From positions 3,115,001-3,179,000 of the forward strand of contig NZ_CP082922.1 in assembly GCF_019931675.1 (NCBI RefSeq): 64,000 nucleotides of DNA, in the 5' to 3' direction. Source of the stretch: Nocardioides rotundus (GTDB taxonomy: Bacteria; Actinomycetota; Actinomycetes; Propionibacteriales; Nocardioidaceae). The position numbers were made by a program, and so were the translations under genes. A model generated the notes under the pieces. That model was not told the DNA's origin, searched no databases, and saw nothing but the letters and a program-made list of their open reading frames with translations. Position 1 is the stretch's first letter, and each line of letters opens with the position of its first letter. This document shows positions 56,608-64,000 of the stretch, piece after piece.

Positions 56608-57235
56608 GCCGCCGTACTGGAGGTAGCCCAACCACCTCCGGCCCCGCGCTTTACGTGGCCTGGCTACCTCCGTTCGACCGACCGGATCATCATCGACCCC
56701 AGCAACACCACCCGCCCCACAAGCCCCGCGCCGCCGTACGACGTCATACGCCCCGGAGAACCGCTTCCCCACTTCGGATGACGTCCCGGGCGCGGGCCGG
56801 TCGGGCCGCCGGGCCGCCGTACTGGAGGTAGCCCAGCCACCTCCGACCCCGCGCTTTACGTGGCCTGGCTACCTCCCTTCGACCGACCGGATCATCATCG
56901 GCCCCCGCAACAACCACCCCCGCCCCACAAGCCCCGCGGCGCCGTACGACGTCATACGCCCCGGAGAACCGCTTCCCCACTTCGCATGACGTCCCGGGCA
57001 CGGGCCGGTCGGGCCGCCTGGCCGCCGTACTGGAGGTAGCCCAGCCACCTCCGACCCCGCGCTTTACGTGGCCTGGCTACCTCCCTTCGACCGACCGGAT
57101 CATCATCGGCCCCAGCAACACCACCCGCCCCACAAGCCCCGCGCCGCCGTACGACGTCATACGCCCCGGAGAACCGCTTCCCCACTTCGCATGACGTCCC
57201 GGGCGCGGGCCGGTCGGGCTGCCGGGTGCGCGGCG
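56608..57235. repeat. Three tandem 205-208 bp non-coding direct repeats
   Basis: The motif GTACTGGAGGTAGCCCA starts at 56614, 56819 and 57027, and each unit continues nearly identically through CTTTACGTGGCCTGGCTACC, CGACCGACCGGATCATCATC, CGCCGTACGACGTCATACG and CTTCCCCACTTCG. Periods of 205 and 208 are not multiples of three, so open frames across it change phase between copies and no protein is supported. Each unit has a hairpin GGAGGTAGCC / GGCTACCTCC with an alternative partner CCACCTCC. This fills the gene-free gap 56569-57236. Confidence 0.9.
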
Positions 57236-57236
57236 C

Positions 57237-57575
57237 TCAGAGCAGCGGGAGGTACGCCGAGAGGTCGGCCCGCTCCCCGGACGCACTGACCTGCGCGTCG
57301 GGCCACGCGAGCGACCCGCTGGCGAGCCCGATCCAGGTGTCGGCGTCCATCTCCACCACCGCCGGCGGGGTGCCGCGCGTGTGCCGGACGCCGGGGATCA
57401 CCTGTGCGGCGGCGTACGGCGGCACCCGCACCTCCACCGACCGGCCGGGGGCGCGCTCGGCGAGCACGGCCAGGAAGTGCTTGACCAGCAGCCGGGTCTG
57501 CTCGGGGCTGCGAGGGTCGGCGCCGAGTGCCTCCTCGACCTCGGCGGGGTCGGCCGTTCGCAGTCGGGCGGGCAT
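57237..57575 (-). CDS. Sterol-carrier-like protein (Rv0807-type)
   Basis: A 112-residue protein of the bacterial SCP2-like group encoded near purF in many actinobacteria (Rv0807 in M. tuberculosis). Features: GADPRSPEQTRLLVKHFLAV, PGRSVEVRVPPYAAAQ, and VVEMDADTWIGLASGSLAW, the last a typical SCP2 strand-helix. Ligand unknown. GAGGAG lies 5 nt upstream of the ATG, fixing the start. It ends next to the repeat array. Confidence 0.8.
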   Translation of the reverse strand: MPARLRTADPAEVEEALGADPRSPEQTRLLVKHFLAVLAERAPGRSVEVRVPPYAAAQVIPGVRHTRGTPPAVVEMDADTWIGLASGSLAWPDAQVSASGERADLSAYLPLL

Positions 57576-57717
57576 CGGGTCTCCTCGGGTCGGGATCGGT
57601 GCGGAATCGGCGTGGGCGGCCTGGGCTCGGGAGTACCGTCGCAACTTCGGCGCCCGTCGGGGCGTCTTTCATAGTGACCGACGCGGATCGTCCGGTCGGC
57701 GAATCAGGGGGAAGACC

Positions 57718-58197
57718 ATGAAGCGGATCATCATCGCAGCCACGGCGACCGCCGGGCTGATGGCGCTCGCCACACCGGCCCTGGCCGATACCTTCAACGG
57801 GACGTCCGGCGACGACCGGATCGACGGCACCGCCCAGGCCGACACGATCTGGGGCTACACCGGGAACGACCGGCTGGCGGGGCTGGGCGGGAACGACGAG
57901 ATCTACGGCGGCCGCGGGGCCGACGAGATCTGGGGCGGCCCCGGTGCCGACTGGCTCAAGGGCGAGCTGGGGCCCGACACGATCTACGGCAGGGGCGGCG
58001 CCGACACGGTCGCCGATGGGCGCGCGGCCGACGTCGTCTACCTCGGCGACGGCGACGACCAGGTCTATACCGATCGCGACGGCTCGCCGGACCGGTTCGT
58101 GTGCGGGGCCGGCAAGGACACGGTCGCCTATTGGGGCAGGCCCGAGAAGATCGACAGCTGGTCGGGCTGTGAGCGGGTGATCAACTGGGCGCACTGA
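57718..58197 (+). CDS. Secreted RTX-type calcium-binding repeat protein
   Basis: 159 residues with a signal peptide ending near Ala23 (ATPALA). Residues ~25-110 carry RTX-like nonapeptides of the GGxGxDxxx type (GTSGDDRIDG, GYTGNDRLAG, GGNDEIYGG, GRGADEIWGG, GRGGADTVAD), which bind calcium in a beta-roll. Two Cys (FVCGAGKD, SGCERV) near the end may form a disulfide. AGGGGGAAG precedes the ATG. No T1SS genes are near. Function unknown. Confidence 0.85.
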   Translation: MKRIIIAATATAGLMALATPALADTFNGTSGDDRIDGTAQADTIWGYTGNDRLAGLGGNDEIYGGRGADEIWGGPGADWLKGELGPDTIYGRGGADTVADGRAADVVYLGDGDDQVYTDRDGSPDRFVCGAGKDTVAYWGRPEKIDSWSGCERVINWAH

Positions 58198-58205
58198 GCA
58201 GGGGC

Positions 58206-58928
58206 TCACCGAGCCGAGAGCTCCTCCACGGCGTCGACGCACGCCGTCCAGGCGGGCGTGGACACGTCGATCACGCCGAAATGGCCACCGTCCACGACGG
58301 TGAGGGCGGCGTCGGCGCCCTGGGCGGCCGCCCGTTCGACGTACCGCTCGGACTGGTCGATCGGCACGATGTCGTCGTCGGGGGCGTGCACGCAGCGGAC
58401 CGGTACCGCGAGAGGGACCTGCTGCAGCGGGTCCCAGCGCGCGTCGGCCTCGGTGGCGGGGTGGCCGAGGAAGTCGGGTACGGCGCCGTCCCCCAGGTTC
58501 GCCCGGTCCGCACCGAGCAGGTCGACCACGCCGCCCTGGGAGACCGCGCCCGTGACCCGCACCCCGGGGTCCGGTCGCCCCGCTGCCCACACCGCGAGGT
58601 GCCCGCCCGCGGAGTGGCCCAGGGTGATGACCGTGCTCAGGTCCACGTCCGGGGCGACCTCGGCCAGCCGGTCGATCGCGGTCGCGACGTCCTCGGGGGT
58701 CTCCGGCACCCCGCCGCCGTCGCCGACCCGGCGGTACTCCAGGTTCCACACCGTCCACCCCCGGCGCGCCAGGTCCTCGGCGAGCGGGCGGCTCTGGTCG
58801 AGGCCGTAGGCGGCCCGCCAGAAGCCGCCGTGGATGAGCACGACGACGCCGCGAGACGAGCCGGAGGGCCGGGTCAGCTCCGCGAACTGACTGGGATGCT
58901 CGCCGTAGGCGTGCCGGGTGGTCTCCAT
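58206..58928 (-). CDS. Alpha/beta hydrolase
   Basis: 240 residues, esterase/kynurenine-formamidase-like. VVVLIHGGFWRAAYG holds the oxyanion HGGFW, nucleophile in TLGHSAGGHLAVW, Asp in CVHAPDDDIVP, and His in VDGGHFGVID. The HGGFW form resembles bacterial arylformamidases, but no tryptophan genes are near, so only a general esterase is claimed. It lies 10 bp downstream of purL and is probably co-transcribed with it. Confidence 0.85.
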   Translation of the reverse strand: METTRHAYGEHPSQFAELTRPSGSSRGVVVLIHGGFWRAAYGLDQSRPLAEDLARRGWTVWNLEYRRVGDGGGVPETPEDVATAIDRLAEVAPDVDLSTVITLGHSAGGHLAVWAAGRPDPGVRVTGAVSQGGVVDLLGADRANLGDGAVPDFLGHPATEADARWDPLQQVPLAVPVRCVHAPDDDIVPIDQSERYVERAAAQGADAALTVVDGGHFGVIDVSTPAWTACVDAVEELSAR

Positions 58929-58938
58929 GGCGATCGGC

Positions 58939-61221
58939 TCAGGCCAGGGCCGCCGGCAGGGTCGTCGTCCAGGCCTCGCGCAGCTCGCCCAGCGGCAGCT
59001 CGAACTGCCCCTCCACCGTCAGCGCGGGCGTGGCGCTGGTCGAGCCGAGCTCGGTGACGGTGACCCCCATGGCCGCGGCCATGGTCGCGAACGCGTCGTG
59101 GTGCTCGTCGTCGACGGTCACCAGCACCCGCGCGGTGGACTCGGAGAACAGCGCGACGAACGGGTCGCCGGGCAGGCTCACCCGGGCGCCCACGTCGTTG
59201 CGCAGGCACGACTCGACCAGCGCCTGGGAGAGCCCGCCGTCGGCGAGGTCGTGGGCGCTGGTCAGCATCCGGGCCCGGGCCGCATCGACCAGGAGCCGCG
59301 CCAGGTTGCGCTCGGCGAGCAGGTCGACCTCCGGCGGCAGTCCGCCGAGGTGCCCGTGCTCGACCTGTGCCCACTCCGACCCGCTGAGCTCGTCGCGGGT
59401 CTCGCCCAGCAGCAGGATGCGCTGGTCGGCCGCGGCGAAGCCGGTGGGCGTGCGCCGGGTCACGTCGTCGATCACGCCGAGCACCGCCACCACCGGGGTC
59501 GGGAGGATCGCGGTCTCGCCGGTCTGGTTGTAGAGGCTGACGTTGCCGCCGGTCACGGGCACGCCGAGGGCCTCGCAGCCGTCCTTGAGGCCACGACATG
59601 CCTCGGCGAACTGCCACATCACCGCCGGGTCCTCCGGCGAGCCGAAGTTGAGGCAGTCCGAGACCGCGAGCGGCGTGGCGCCGGAGGTCGCGACGTTGCG
59701 GTAGGACTCGGCCAGCGCGAGCTGGGCGCCGGCGTAGGGGTCGAGCCGGGCGAAGCGGCCGTTGGCGTCGGTCGAGACCGCGACCCCGAGGCCGGTGTCG
59801 GCGTCGACCCGGACCATGCCGGAGTCGCTGGGCTGGGAGAGCACGGTGTTGCCCTGGACATAGCGGTCGTACTGGTCGGTGATCCAGGATTTGTCGCACA
59901 GGTTCGGGCTCGCGGCCAGCCGCAGCACGGTCTCCCGCAGCGCGTCCCCGTCGGCGGGGCGCTGCAGGCCGTCCGCACCGGCGGCCTGCAGCTCGTCCTG
60001 CCGGGCCGGGCGCTCGAACGGGCGGTGATAGGTCGGTCCGTCGTGGGCCACCGAGCGCGGGGGTACGTCGACCACCTGCTCGCCATGCCAGTCGATCCGC
60101 AGACGGCCGGTGTCGGTCACCTCGCCGACGACGACCGCCTCGACCTCCCACTTCTCGCAGATGGCCAGGAACTTGTCCACGTCGCCGGGCTCGACGACCG
60201 CCATCATCCGCTCCTGGGACTCGCTCATCAAGATCTCCTCCGGAGCCAGGGAGGAGTCGCGCAGCGGCACCCGGTCCAGGTCGACGTGCATGCCGCCGTC
60301 GCCGGCGCTGGCCAGCTCGCTGGTGGCGCAGGAGAGGCCGGCGCCGCCGAGGTCCTGGATGCCGGCGACCAGCCCGGCCGCGAAGACCTCCAGCGTGCAC
60401 TCGATGAGCAGCTTCTCCATGAAGGGGTCGCCGACCTGCACGCTGGGGCGCTTGCTCGGGCCGCCCTCGTCGAAGGTCTCCGAGGCCAGGACCGAGACGC
60501 CGCCGATGCCGTCGCCTCCGGTGCGGGCGCCGTAGAGGATCACCTTGTTGCCGACACCGGAGGCCTTGGCCAGGTGCAGGTCCTCGTGCCGCAGCACGCC
60601 GACGCACAGCGCGTTGACCAGTGGGTTGCCGGCGTAGGTCTCATCGAAGACCGCCTCGCCGCCGATGTTCGGCAGCCCCAGGCAGTTGCCGTAGCCGCCG
60701 ACCCCGGCCACGATCCCGGGCAGGACGCGGTGGGTGTCCTCGGCGTCCAGCGGGCCGAACCGCAGCGGGTCCATCACCGCGACCGGGCGGGCGCCCATCG
60801 CGAGGATGTCGCGGACGATGCCGCCGACACCGGTGGCCGCCCCCTGGTAGGGCTCGACGTAGGACGGATGGTTGTGCGACTCGACCTTGAAGGTGACCGC
60901 GTAGCCCTGCCCGATGTCGAGCACGCCCGCGTTCTCCCCGATGCCGGCGAGCATCGGGCCCAGGGGCGTCTCCTGGGGCAGCTCGCCGAACTGCTTGAGG
61001 TGCACCTTGGAGGACTTGTAGGAGCAGTGCTCGCTCCACATCACCGAGTACATCGCCAGCTCGGCGGAGGTGGGACGGCGCCCCAGGATCTCCCGGATCC
61101 GGGCGTACTCGTCCGCCTTCAGGCCGAGCTCGGCCCAGGGCTGGTCCCGGCCGGGGTCGCCCTCGGCGGCGGCGACGGTGTCGAGGCTGGCAGGTTCGCG
61201 TGGGGTGGTCGCTTCCGGCAC
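58939..61221 (-). CDS. purL: Phosphoribosylformylglycinamidine synthase subunit II
   Basis: Fourth step of purine synthesis with PurQ and PurS. 760 residues, normal for small PurL. Blocks: [15 protein letters not shown] (His of the active site), [38 protein letters not shown] and [14 protein letters not shown] start (61221) follows TAGGCT by 6 nt, suggesting leaderless transcription. purQ and purS lie 1.7 kb away on the same strand, separated by a secreted enzyme gene. Confidence 0.96.
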   Translation of the reverse strand: MPEATTPREPASLDTVAAAEGDPGRDQPWAELGLKADEYARIREILGRRPTSAELAMYSVMWSEHCSYKSSKVHLKQFGELPQETPLGPMLAGIGENAGVLDIGQGYAVTFKVESHNHPSYVEPYQGAATGVGGIVRDILAMGARPVAVMDPLRFGPLDAEDTHRVLPGIVAGVGGYGNCLGLPNIGGEAVFDETYAGNPLVNALCVGVLRHEDLHLAKASGVGNKVILYGARTGGDGIGGVSVLASETFDEGGPSKRPSVQVGDPFMEKLLIECTLEVFAAGLVAGIQDLGGAGLSCATSELASAGDGGMHVDLDRVPLRDSSLAPEEILMSESQERMMAVVEPGDVDKFLAICEKWEVEAVVVGEVTDTGRLRIDWHGEQVVDVPPRSVAHDGPTYHRPFERPARQDELQAAGADGLQRPADGDALRETVLRLAASPNLCDKSWITDQYDRYVQGNTVLSQPSDSGMVRVDADTGLGVAVSTDANGRFARLDPYAGAQLALAESYRNVATSGATPLAVSDCLNFGSPEDPAVMWQFAEACRGLKDGCEALGVPVTGGNVSLYNQTGETAILPTPVVAVLGVIDDVTRRTPTGFAAADQRILLLGETRDELSGSEWAQVEHGHLGGLPPEVDLLAERNLARLLVDAARARMLTSAHDLADGGLSQALVESCLRNDVGARVSLPGDPFVALFSESTARVLVTVDDEHHDAFATMAAAMGVTVTELGSTSATPALTVEGQFELPLGELREAWTTTLPAALA

Positions 61222-61258
61222 CCGCCCAGCCTATCGGGGCGACGGGCGCCCCGCCGAC

Positions 61259-61414
61259 TCAGCGGCGCTTGCGCAGGCCGCGGACGACCTGGCGGGCGCC
61301 GCGCTCGATGTCGCGGTTGGCGCCTCCGCCCCCGCGGGTCCCGCCGGCGGTGCCACGGCCGCGGCCGCCGCCCTGGGCGCTGCGCTTGGCGCTGTTGAGG
61401 AGCTTGCGAAGCAT
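61259..61414 (-). CDS. Small basic protein
   Basis: A 51-residue Arg/Gly-rich protein, MLRKLLNSAKRSAQGGGRGR then a glycine-rich stretch and a basic end [22 protein letters not shown] precedes the ATG, a near-ideal site. It may bind nucleic acid; no family recognised. It precedes purL on the same strand by 37 bp. Confidence 0.6.
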   Translation of the reverse strand: MLRKLLNSAKRSAQGGGRGRGTAGGTRGGGGANRDIERGARQVVRGLRKRR

Positions 61415-61621
61415 GGTTCCTCCTGATGGGGACGATGGCGGCCGGCCCTCCACCGGCCGCCGGAACCCTCGACGCTAACCCCGCCCGGGCCCGCGCCGTA
61501 CCCCCCGAGGTGTGCCGTCGCCGACGAATTACAGAACAGTAGTTCGATGGAAACCCTGTGAATGGTGTGATTCATGGGCTTAGCGTGACTCCGCTGACCC
61601 CCGAACCGACGGAGCCTCCCC

Positions 61622-62944
61622 ATGCGCCTGCCCCGCCTGTCCGCCCTCCTGCCGGCCGTCGCCACGGTCGTCGCGATGACCGCGGCGGTCCCCCCGGCCA
61701 CCGCGGCCAACCCTGTGACCCCCGGCAACATCACCGGCTACGGCTTCGACCAGTGCGTCGCGCCGGAGCAGTGGAAGATGGACCGCTGGATGGAGCGCTC
61801 GCCCTTCCTCGCGGTCGGGATCTACATCTCGGGCAGGTCCCGGGGCTGCCGTACCCAGCCGAACCTCACCCCCACCTGGGTCAGCACCCAGCTGAAGAAG
61901 GGCTGGCGGCTGCTGCCGATCACCCTGGGACCGCAGGCCAGCTGCCACCCGAGCTTCCCGCGGTACGGCGACGACCCGACCATCAGCCCCGACCCCGACT
62001 CGAACTACTCCAGGGCACGCTCCCAGGGCCGCGGCGAGGCATCGACGGCGGTCCAGGCCGCCTCCAACCTCGGGATCGTCGAGGGCAGCACCCTGTGGTA
62101 CGACCTCGAGGGGTTCGACATCTCCAACACCCGCTGCCGCGAGTCCTCGCTGCGCTTCCTCTCGGCCTGGACCACGCGGGTCCGCGAGCTCGGCTACGTC
62201 TCCGGGGTCTACTCCTCGGCCGCGTCCGGCATCAAGATGCTCGACGACGCGCGCGTGAACCGGCCGAGGGCCTTCGCGCTGCCGGACCGGATCTGGATCG
62301 CCCGCTGGGACGGCAAGGCCAACACCTCCACCTCCTACATCCGCTCGGACGGGTGGCTGCCCGGCGGCCGGATGAAGCAGTACCGCGGCGGGCACAACGA
62401 GACCTGGGGCGGCGTCACCATCAACATCGACAGCAACTGGCTCGACCTCGGGCGCGGCTCGGTGGCCGCGCGGGAGAGCCACTGCGGCGGGATCCAGGTG
62501 AACAAGCGCACCTACCCGCGACTCAGCACCTACAACGACGTCGAGTACCCCAACCACGTCAAGGCGCTCAAGTGCCTACTGAAGGAGAAGGGCTTCTTCG
62601 ACGGCGCCACGATCAACGGCACCTACGGCCCCGTGCTCACCCGGGCGGTGCAGGCCTGGCAGGCGCGCTACGGCTACCAGCGCACCACTGATTGGCGACC
62701 GCGCAACTGGCAGCGGCTCACCGCCCAGGGGCGCTGGCAGACGCTGAAGACAGGATCTGCGGGCAGCTTCGTCCGCAAGGCTCAGCGCAGCCTGAACTCG
62801 ATGGGCCACAACCTCGTGGTCTCCGGCGTCTACAACGCCGCCACCCGGGACGCCGTCACGGCCTACCAGCGGTCCACGGGCATGACGGTCACCGGCATCG
62901 CCGGCACCCAGGTCTGGGACGGCCTGCGCCGAGGCGTGCGCTGA
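61622..62944 (+). CDS. Secreted DUF1906 glycoside-hydrolase-like protein with two peptidoglycan-binding domains
   Basis: 440 residues with a signal peptide ending near residue 28 (PPATAA). Residues ~35-275 form the DUF1906 TIM-barrel-like domain (TGYGFDQCVAPEQWKMDRW, GIYISGRSRGC, LWYDLEGFDISN with Asp/Glu at the strand end, WIARWDG). Two peptidoglycan-binding-1 domains follow (CLLKEKGFFDGATINGTYG; AQRSLNSMGHNLVVSGVYN). Probably acts on or attaches to the cell wall. Located between purL and purQ, pointing the opposite way. Confidence 0.88.
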   Translation: MRLPRLSALLPAVATVVAMTAAVPPATAANPVTPGNITGYGFDQCVAPEQWKMDRWMERSPFLAVGIYISGRSRGCRTQPNLTPTWVSTQLKKGWRLLPITLGPQASCHPSFPRYGDDPTISPDPDSNYSRARSQGRGEASTAVQAASNLGIVEGSTLWYDLEGFDISNTRCRESSLRFLSAWTTRVRELGYVSGVYSSAASGIKMLDDARVNRPRAFALPDRIWIARWDGKANTSTSYIRSDGWLPGGRMKQYRGGHNETWGGVTINIDSNWLDLGRGSVAARESHCGGIQVNKRTYPRLSTYNDVEYPNHVKALKCLLKEKGFFDGATINGTYGPVLTRAVQAWQARYGYQRTTDWRPRNWQRLTAQGRWQTLKTGSAGSFVRKAQRSLNSMGHNLVVSGVYNAATRDAVTAYQRSTGMTVTGIAGTQVWDGLRRGVR

Positions 62945-62969
62945 GCCACCGAGGGGGCGGGCGCCCGGG

Positions 62970-63647
62970 TCAGCCGGCCGCCCGCTCCAGCATCCGGCCG
63001 AGCGAGGTGAAGAAGGCCAGCCCGTCGGTGCCGGAGCCGGTGAGCTCCTCGACGCTGTGCTCGGGGTGCGGCATCAGGCCGACCACGTTGCCGGCCTCGT
63101 TGGTGATGCCGGCGATGTCGCGCTGGGAGCCGTTGGGGTTGAGGTCCAGGTAACGGGCCACGACCCGACCCTCCCCCTCGAGTCGATCCAGCGTGTCCGC
63201 ATCGGCGACGTACCCGCCCTCGCCGTTCTTGAGCACGATGGTGATCTCGGCGTCGGCGTCGTAGCCACTGGTCCAGGCGGTGCGGTTGTTCTCGATCCGC
63301 AGCCGCTGGTCGCGGCAGACGAAGGTGCGGTGGTCGTTGCGGATCAACGCCCCGGGCAGGAGATGGGACTCGCACAGGATCTGGAAGCCGTTGCAGATGC
63401 CCAGCACCGGCAGGCCGCCACGCGCGCCCGCCACGACCTCCTCCATCACCGGGGCGAAGCGGGAGATCGCGCCGCAGCGCAGGTAGTCGCCGTAGGAGAA
63501 GCCGCCCGGCAGGACCACCGCGTCGACGCCGGCGAGGTCGCGGTCGCCGTGCCACAGGGCCACCGCGTCGTGTCCGGCGAGCCGGACCGCGCGCCGCGCA
63601 TCCGCGTCGTCGAGGGACCCGGGGAAGGTCACCACCCCGACCCGCAT
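62970..63647 (-). CDS. purQ: Phosphoribosylformylglycinamidine synthase subunit I (glutaminase)
   Basis: Supplies ammonia from glutamine to PurL. 225 residues, class I amidotransferase: Cys85 in [11 protein letters not shown], and His/Glu in [13 protein letters not shown]. The ATG shares one base with the purS stop (TGATG), so PurS and PurQ are co-translated. Confidence 0.96.
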   Translation of the reverse strand: MRVGVVTFPGSLDDADARRAVRLAGHDAVALWHGDRDLAGVDAVVLPGGFSYGDYLRCGAISRFAPVMEEVVAGARGGLPVLGICNGFQILCESHLLPGALIRNDHRTFVCRDQRLRIENNRTAWTSGYDADAEITIVLKNGEGGYVADADTLDRLEGEGRVVARYLDLNPNGSQRDIAGITNEAGNVVGLMPHPEHSVEELTGSGTDGLAFFTSLGRMLERAAG

Positions 63648-63928
63648 CAGCGGCCCTCCTCCTCGGCCAGCTCGGCGACCGTGTGCTGCTCGGAGTGGAC
63701 CTCGAAGTCCTCGATCACCGGGTTGGAGAGCAGGGTCTCGGCCATCGAGGTGACCCGGGCGAGCAGCTCATCGGAGGGCTCGCCCTCGATCTCGAGCTCG
63801 AAGCGCTTGCCCTGACGGACATCGGCGACGCCCTCGAACCCGAGCCGGGGCAGTGCGGTCTGCACCGCCTTGCCCTGGGGGTCGAGGATCTCGCGCTTGG
63901 GCATGACGTCGACGACGTACCGGGCCAC
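63647..63928 (-). CDS. purS: Phosphoribosylformylglycinamidine synthase subunit PurS
   Basis: Small structural subunit bridging PurL and PurQ. 93 residues starting with GTG at 63928 behind AAGGAG ([33 protein letters not shown]). Longer in-frame ORF upstream lacks homology. TAGACT (63978-63973) may be the -10. The purS-purQ pair leads, after an opposite-strand gene, to purL. Confidence 0.94.
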   Translation of the reverse strand: MARYVVDVMPKREILDPQGKAVQTALPRLGFEGVADVRQGKRFELEIEGEPSDELLARVTSMAETLLSNPVIEDFEVHSEQHTVAELAEEEGR

Positions 63929-64000
63929 GGACAGCTCCTTCGCAGGCAGGCGGTTCACCCGAAGTCTAGGGCCGCGGCGCAACGCGGCGCGCATCGGGCG

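Noticed and set aside
56744..57185. Open frames running through the 56.6 kb repeats (for example those beginning MGKRFSGAYDVVRRR)
   Set aside because: The same DNA is read in a different phase in each copy because the periods are 205 and 208 bp; no ribosome-binding site and no family. Treated as non-coding repeats.

Overview
The window is chromosomal DNA of a very high G+C actinobacterium, most likely of the Nocardioides / Nocardioidaceae type. Supporting evidence is mycothiol synthase (mshD), a GlnR-type nitrogen regulator, a heparin-binding-haemagglutinin-like protein, Streptomyces/Mycobacterium-style gene neighbourhoods, many GTG starts, and many genes that begin 6-8 nt after a TAnnnT -10 element (leaderless transcripts). 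No phage, plasmid, insertion sequence or CRISPR array was seen. From memory, much of the window matches the conserved actinobacterial block Rv0803-Rv0821 of M. tuberculosis (purL, SCP-like protein, purF, purM, DUF3073, ygfZ, nitrobindin, sseC, cysA, glnR, mshD, pst), rearranged and interleaved with ppk, mutT1 and copper genes.

Layout: 0-3 kb, nucleotide-sugar genes (partial gmd, galE, rmlB). 3-5.4 kb, hbhA-like gene with its XRE regulator and a perfect 9-3-9 operator, then asparaginase. 5.4-8.5 kb, a methyltransferase coupled to a glycosyltransferase that carries a one-base frameshift. 8.6-13.2 kb, sulfate activation (ATP-sulfurylase-like/APS-kinase fusion, TauE permease, cysD, cysN). 13.2-19.8 kb, VanZ, YgfZ, Fur, nitrobindin, DsrE, manA, a second gmd, a beta-keto acid cleavage enzyme and dtd. 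19.8-23.6 kb, a sulfur/methionine operon (leader peptide, sulfurtransferase, DUF1416, metY, metX). 23.7-25.6 kb, MoaD/ThiS-like protein, glnR, mshD. 25.7-36.2 kb, esterase followed by a phosphate island (ppk, pit, DUF47, pstSCAB, mutT1). 37.3-40.3 kb, copper operon csoR-copZ-microprotein-copA. 40.3-45.6 kb, cold-shock protein, NADH dehydrogenase, an ATPase coupled to paired fluoride channels, and four tRNA genes. 45.7-64 kb, a secreted protein, a Ser/Thr kinase, valine-type dehydrogenase, and dispersed purine genes (purM, purF, purL, purQ, purS) with a histidine kinase, M20 peptidase, ornithine aminotransferase and small secreted proteins.

The sulfur genes form two linked functions: sulfate activation to PAPS (8.6-13.2 kb), and use of reduced sulfur for homocysteine (19.8-23.6 kb), the latter headed by a 30-codon peptide with cysteine codons that looks like a cysteine-sensing attenuator. 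The phosphate genes combine low-affinity Pit, high-affinity Pst with a PHO-box-like repeat, and polyphosphate kinase. The least explained DNA is a set of intergenic inverted-repeat elements (17.2, 18.4, 25.7, 29.1, 30.9 kb) and a non-coding array of three 205-208 bp direct repeats at 56.6-57.2 kb.
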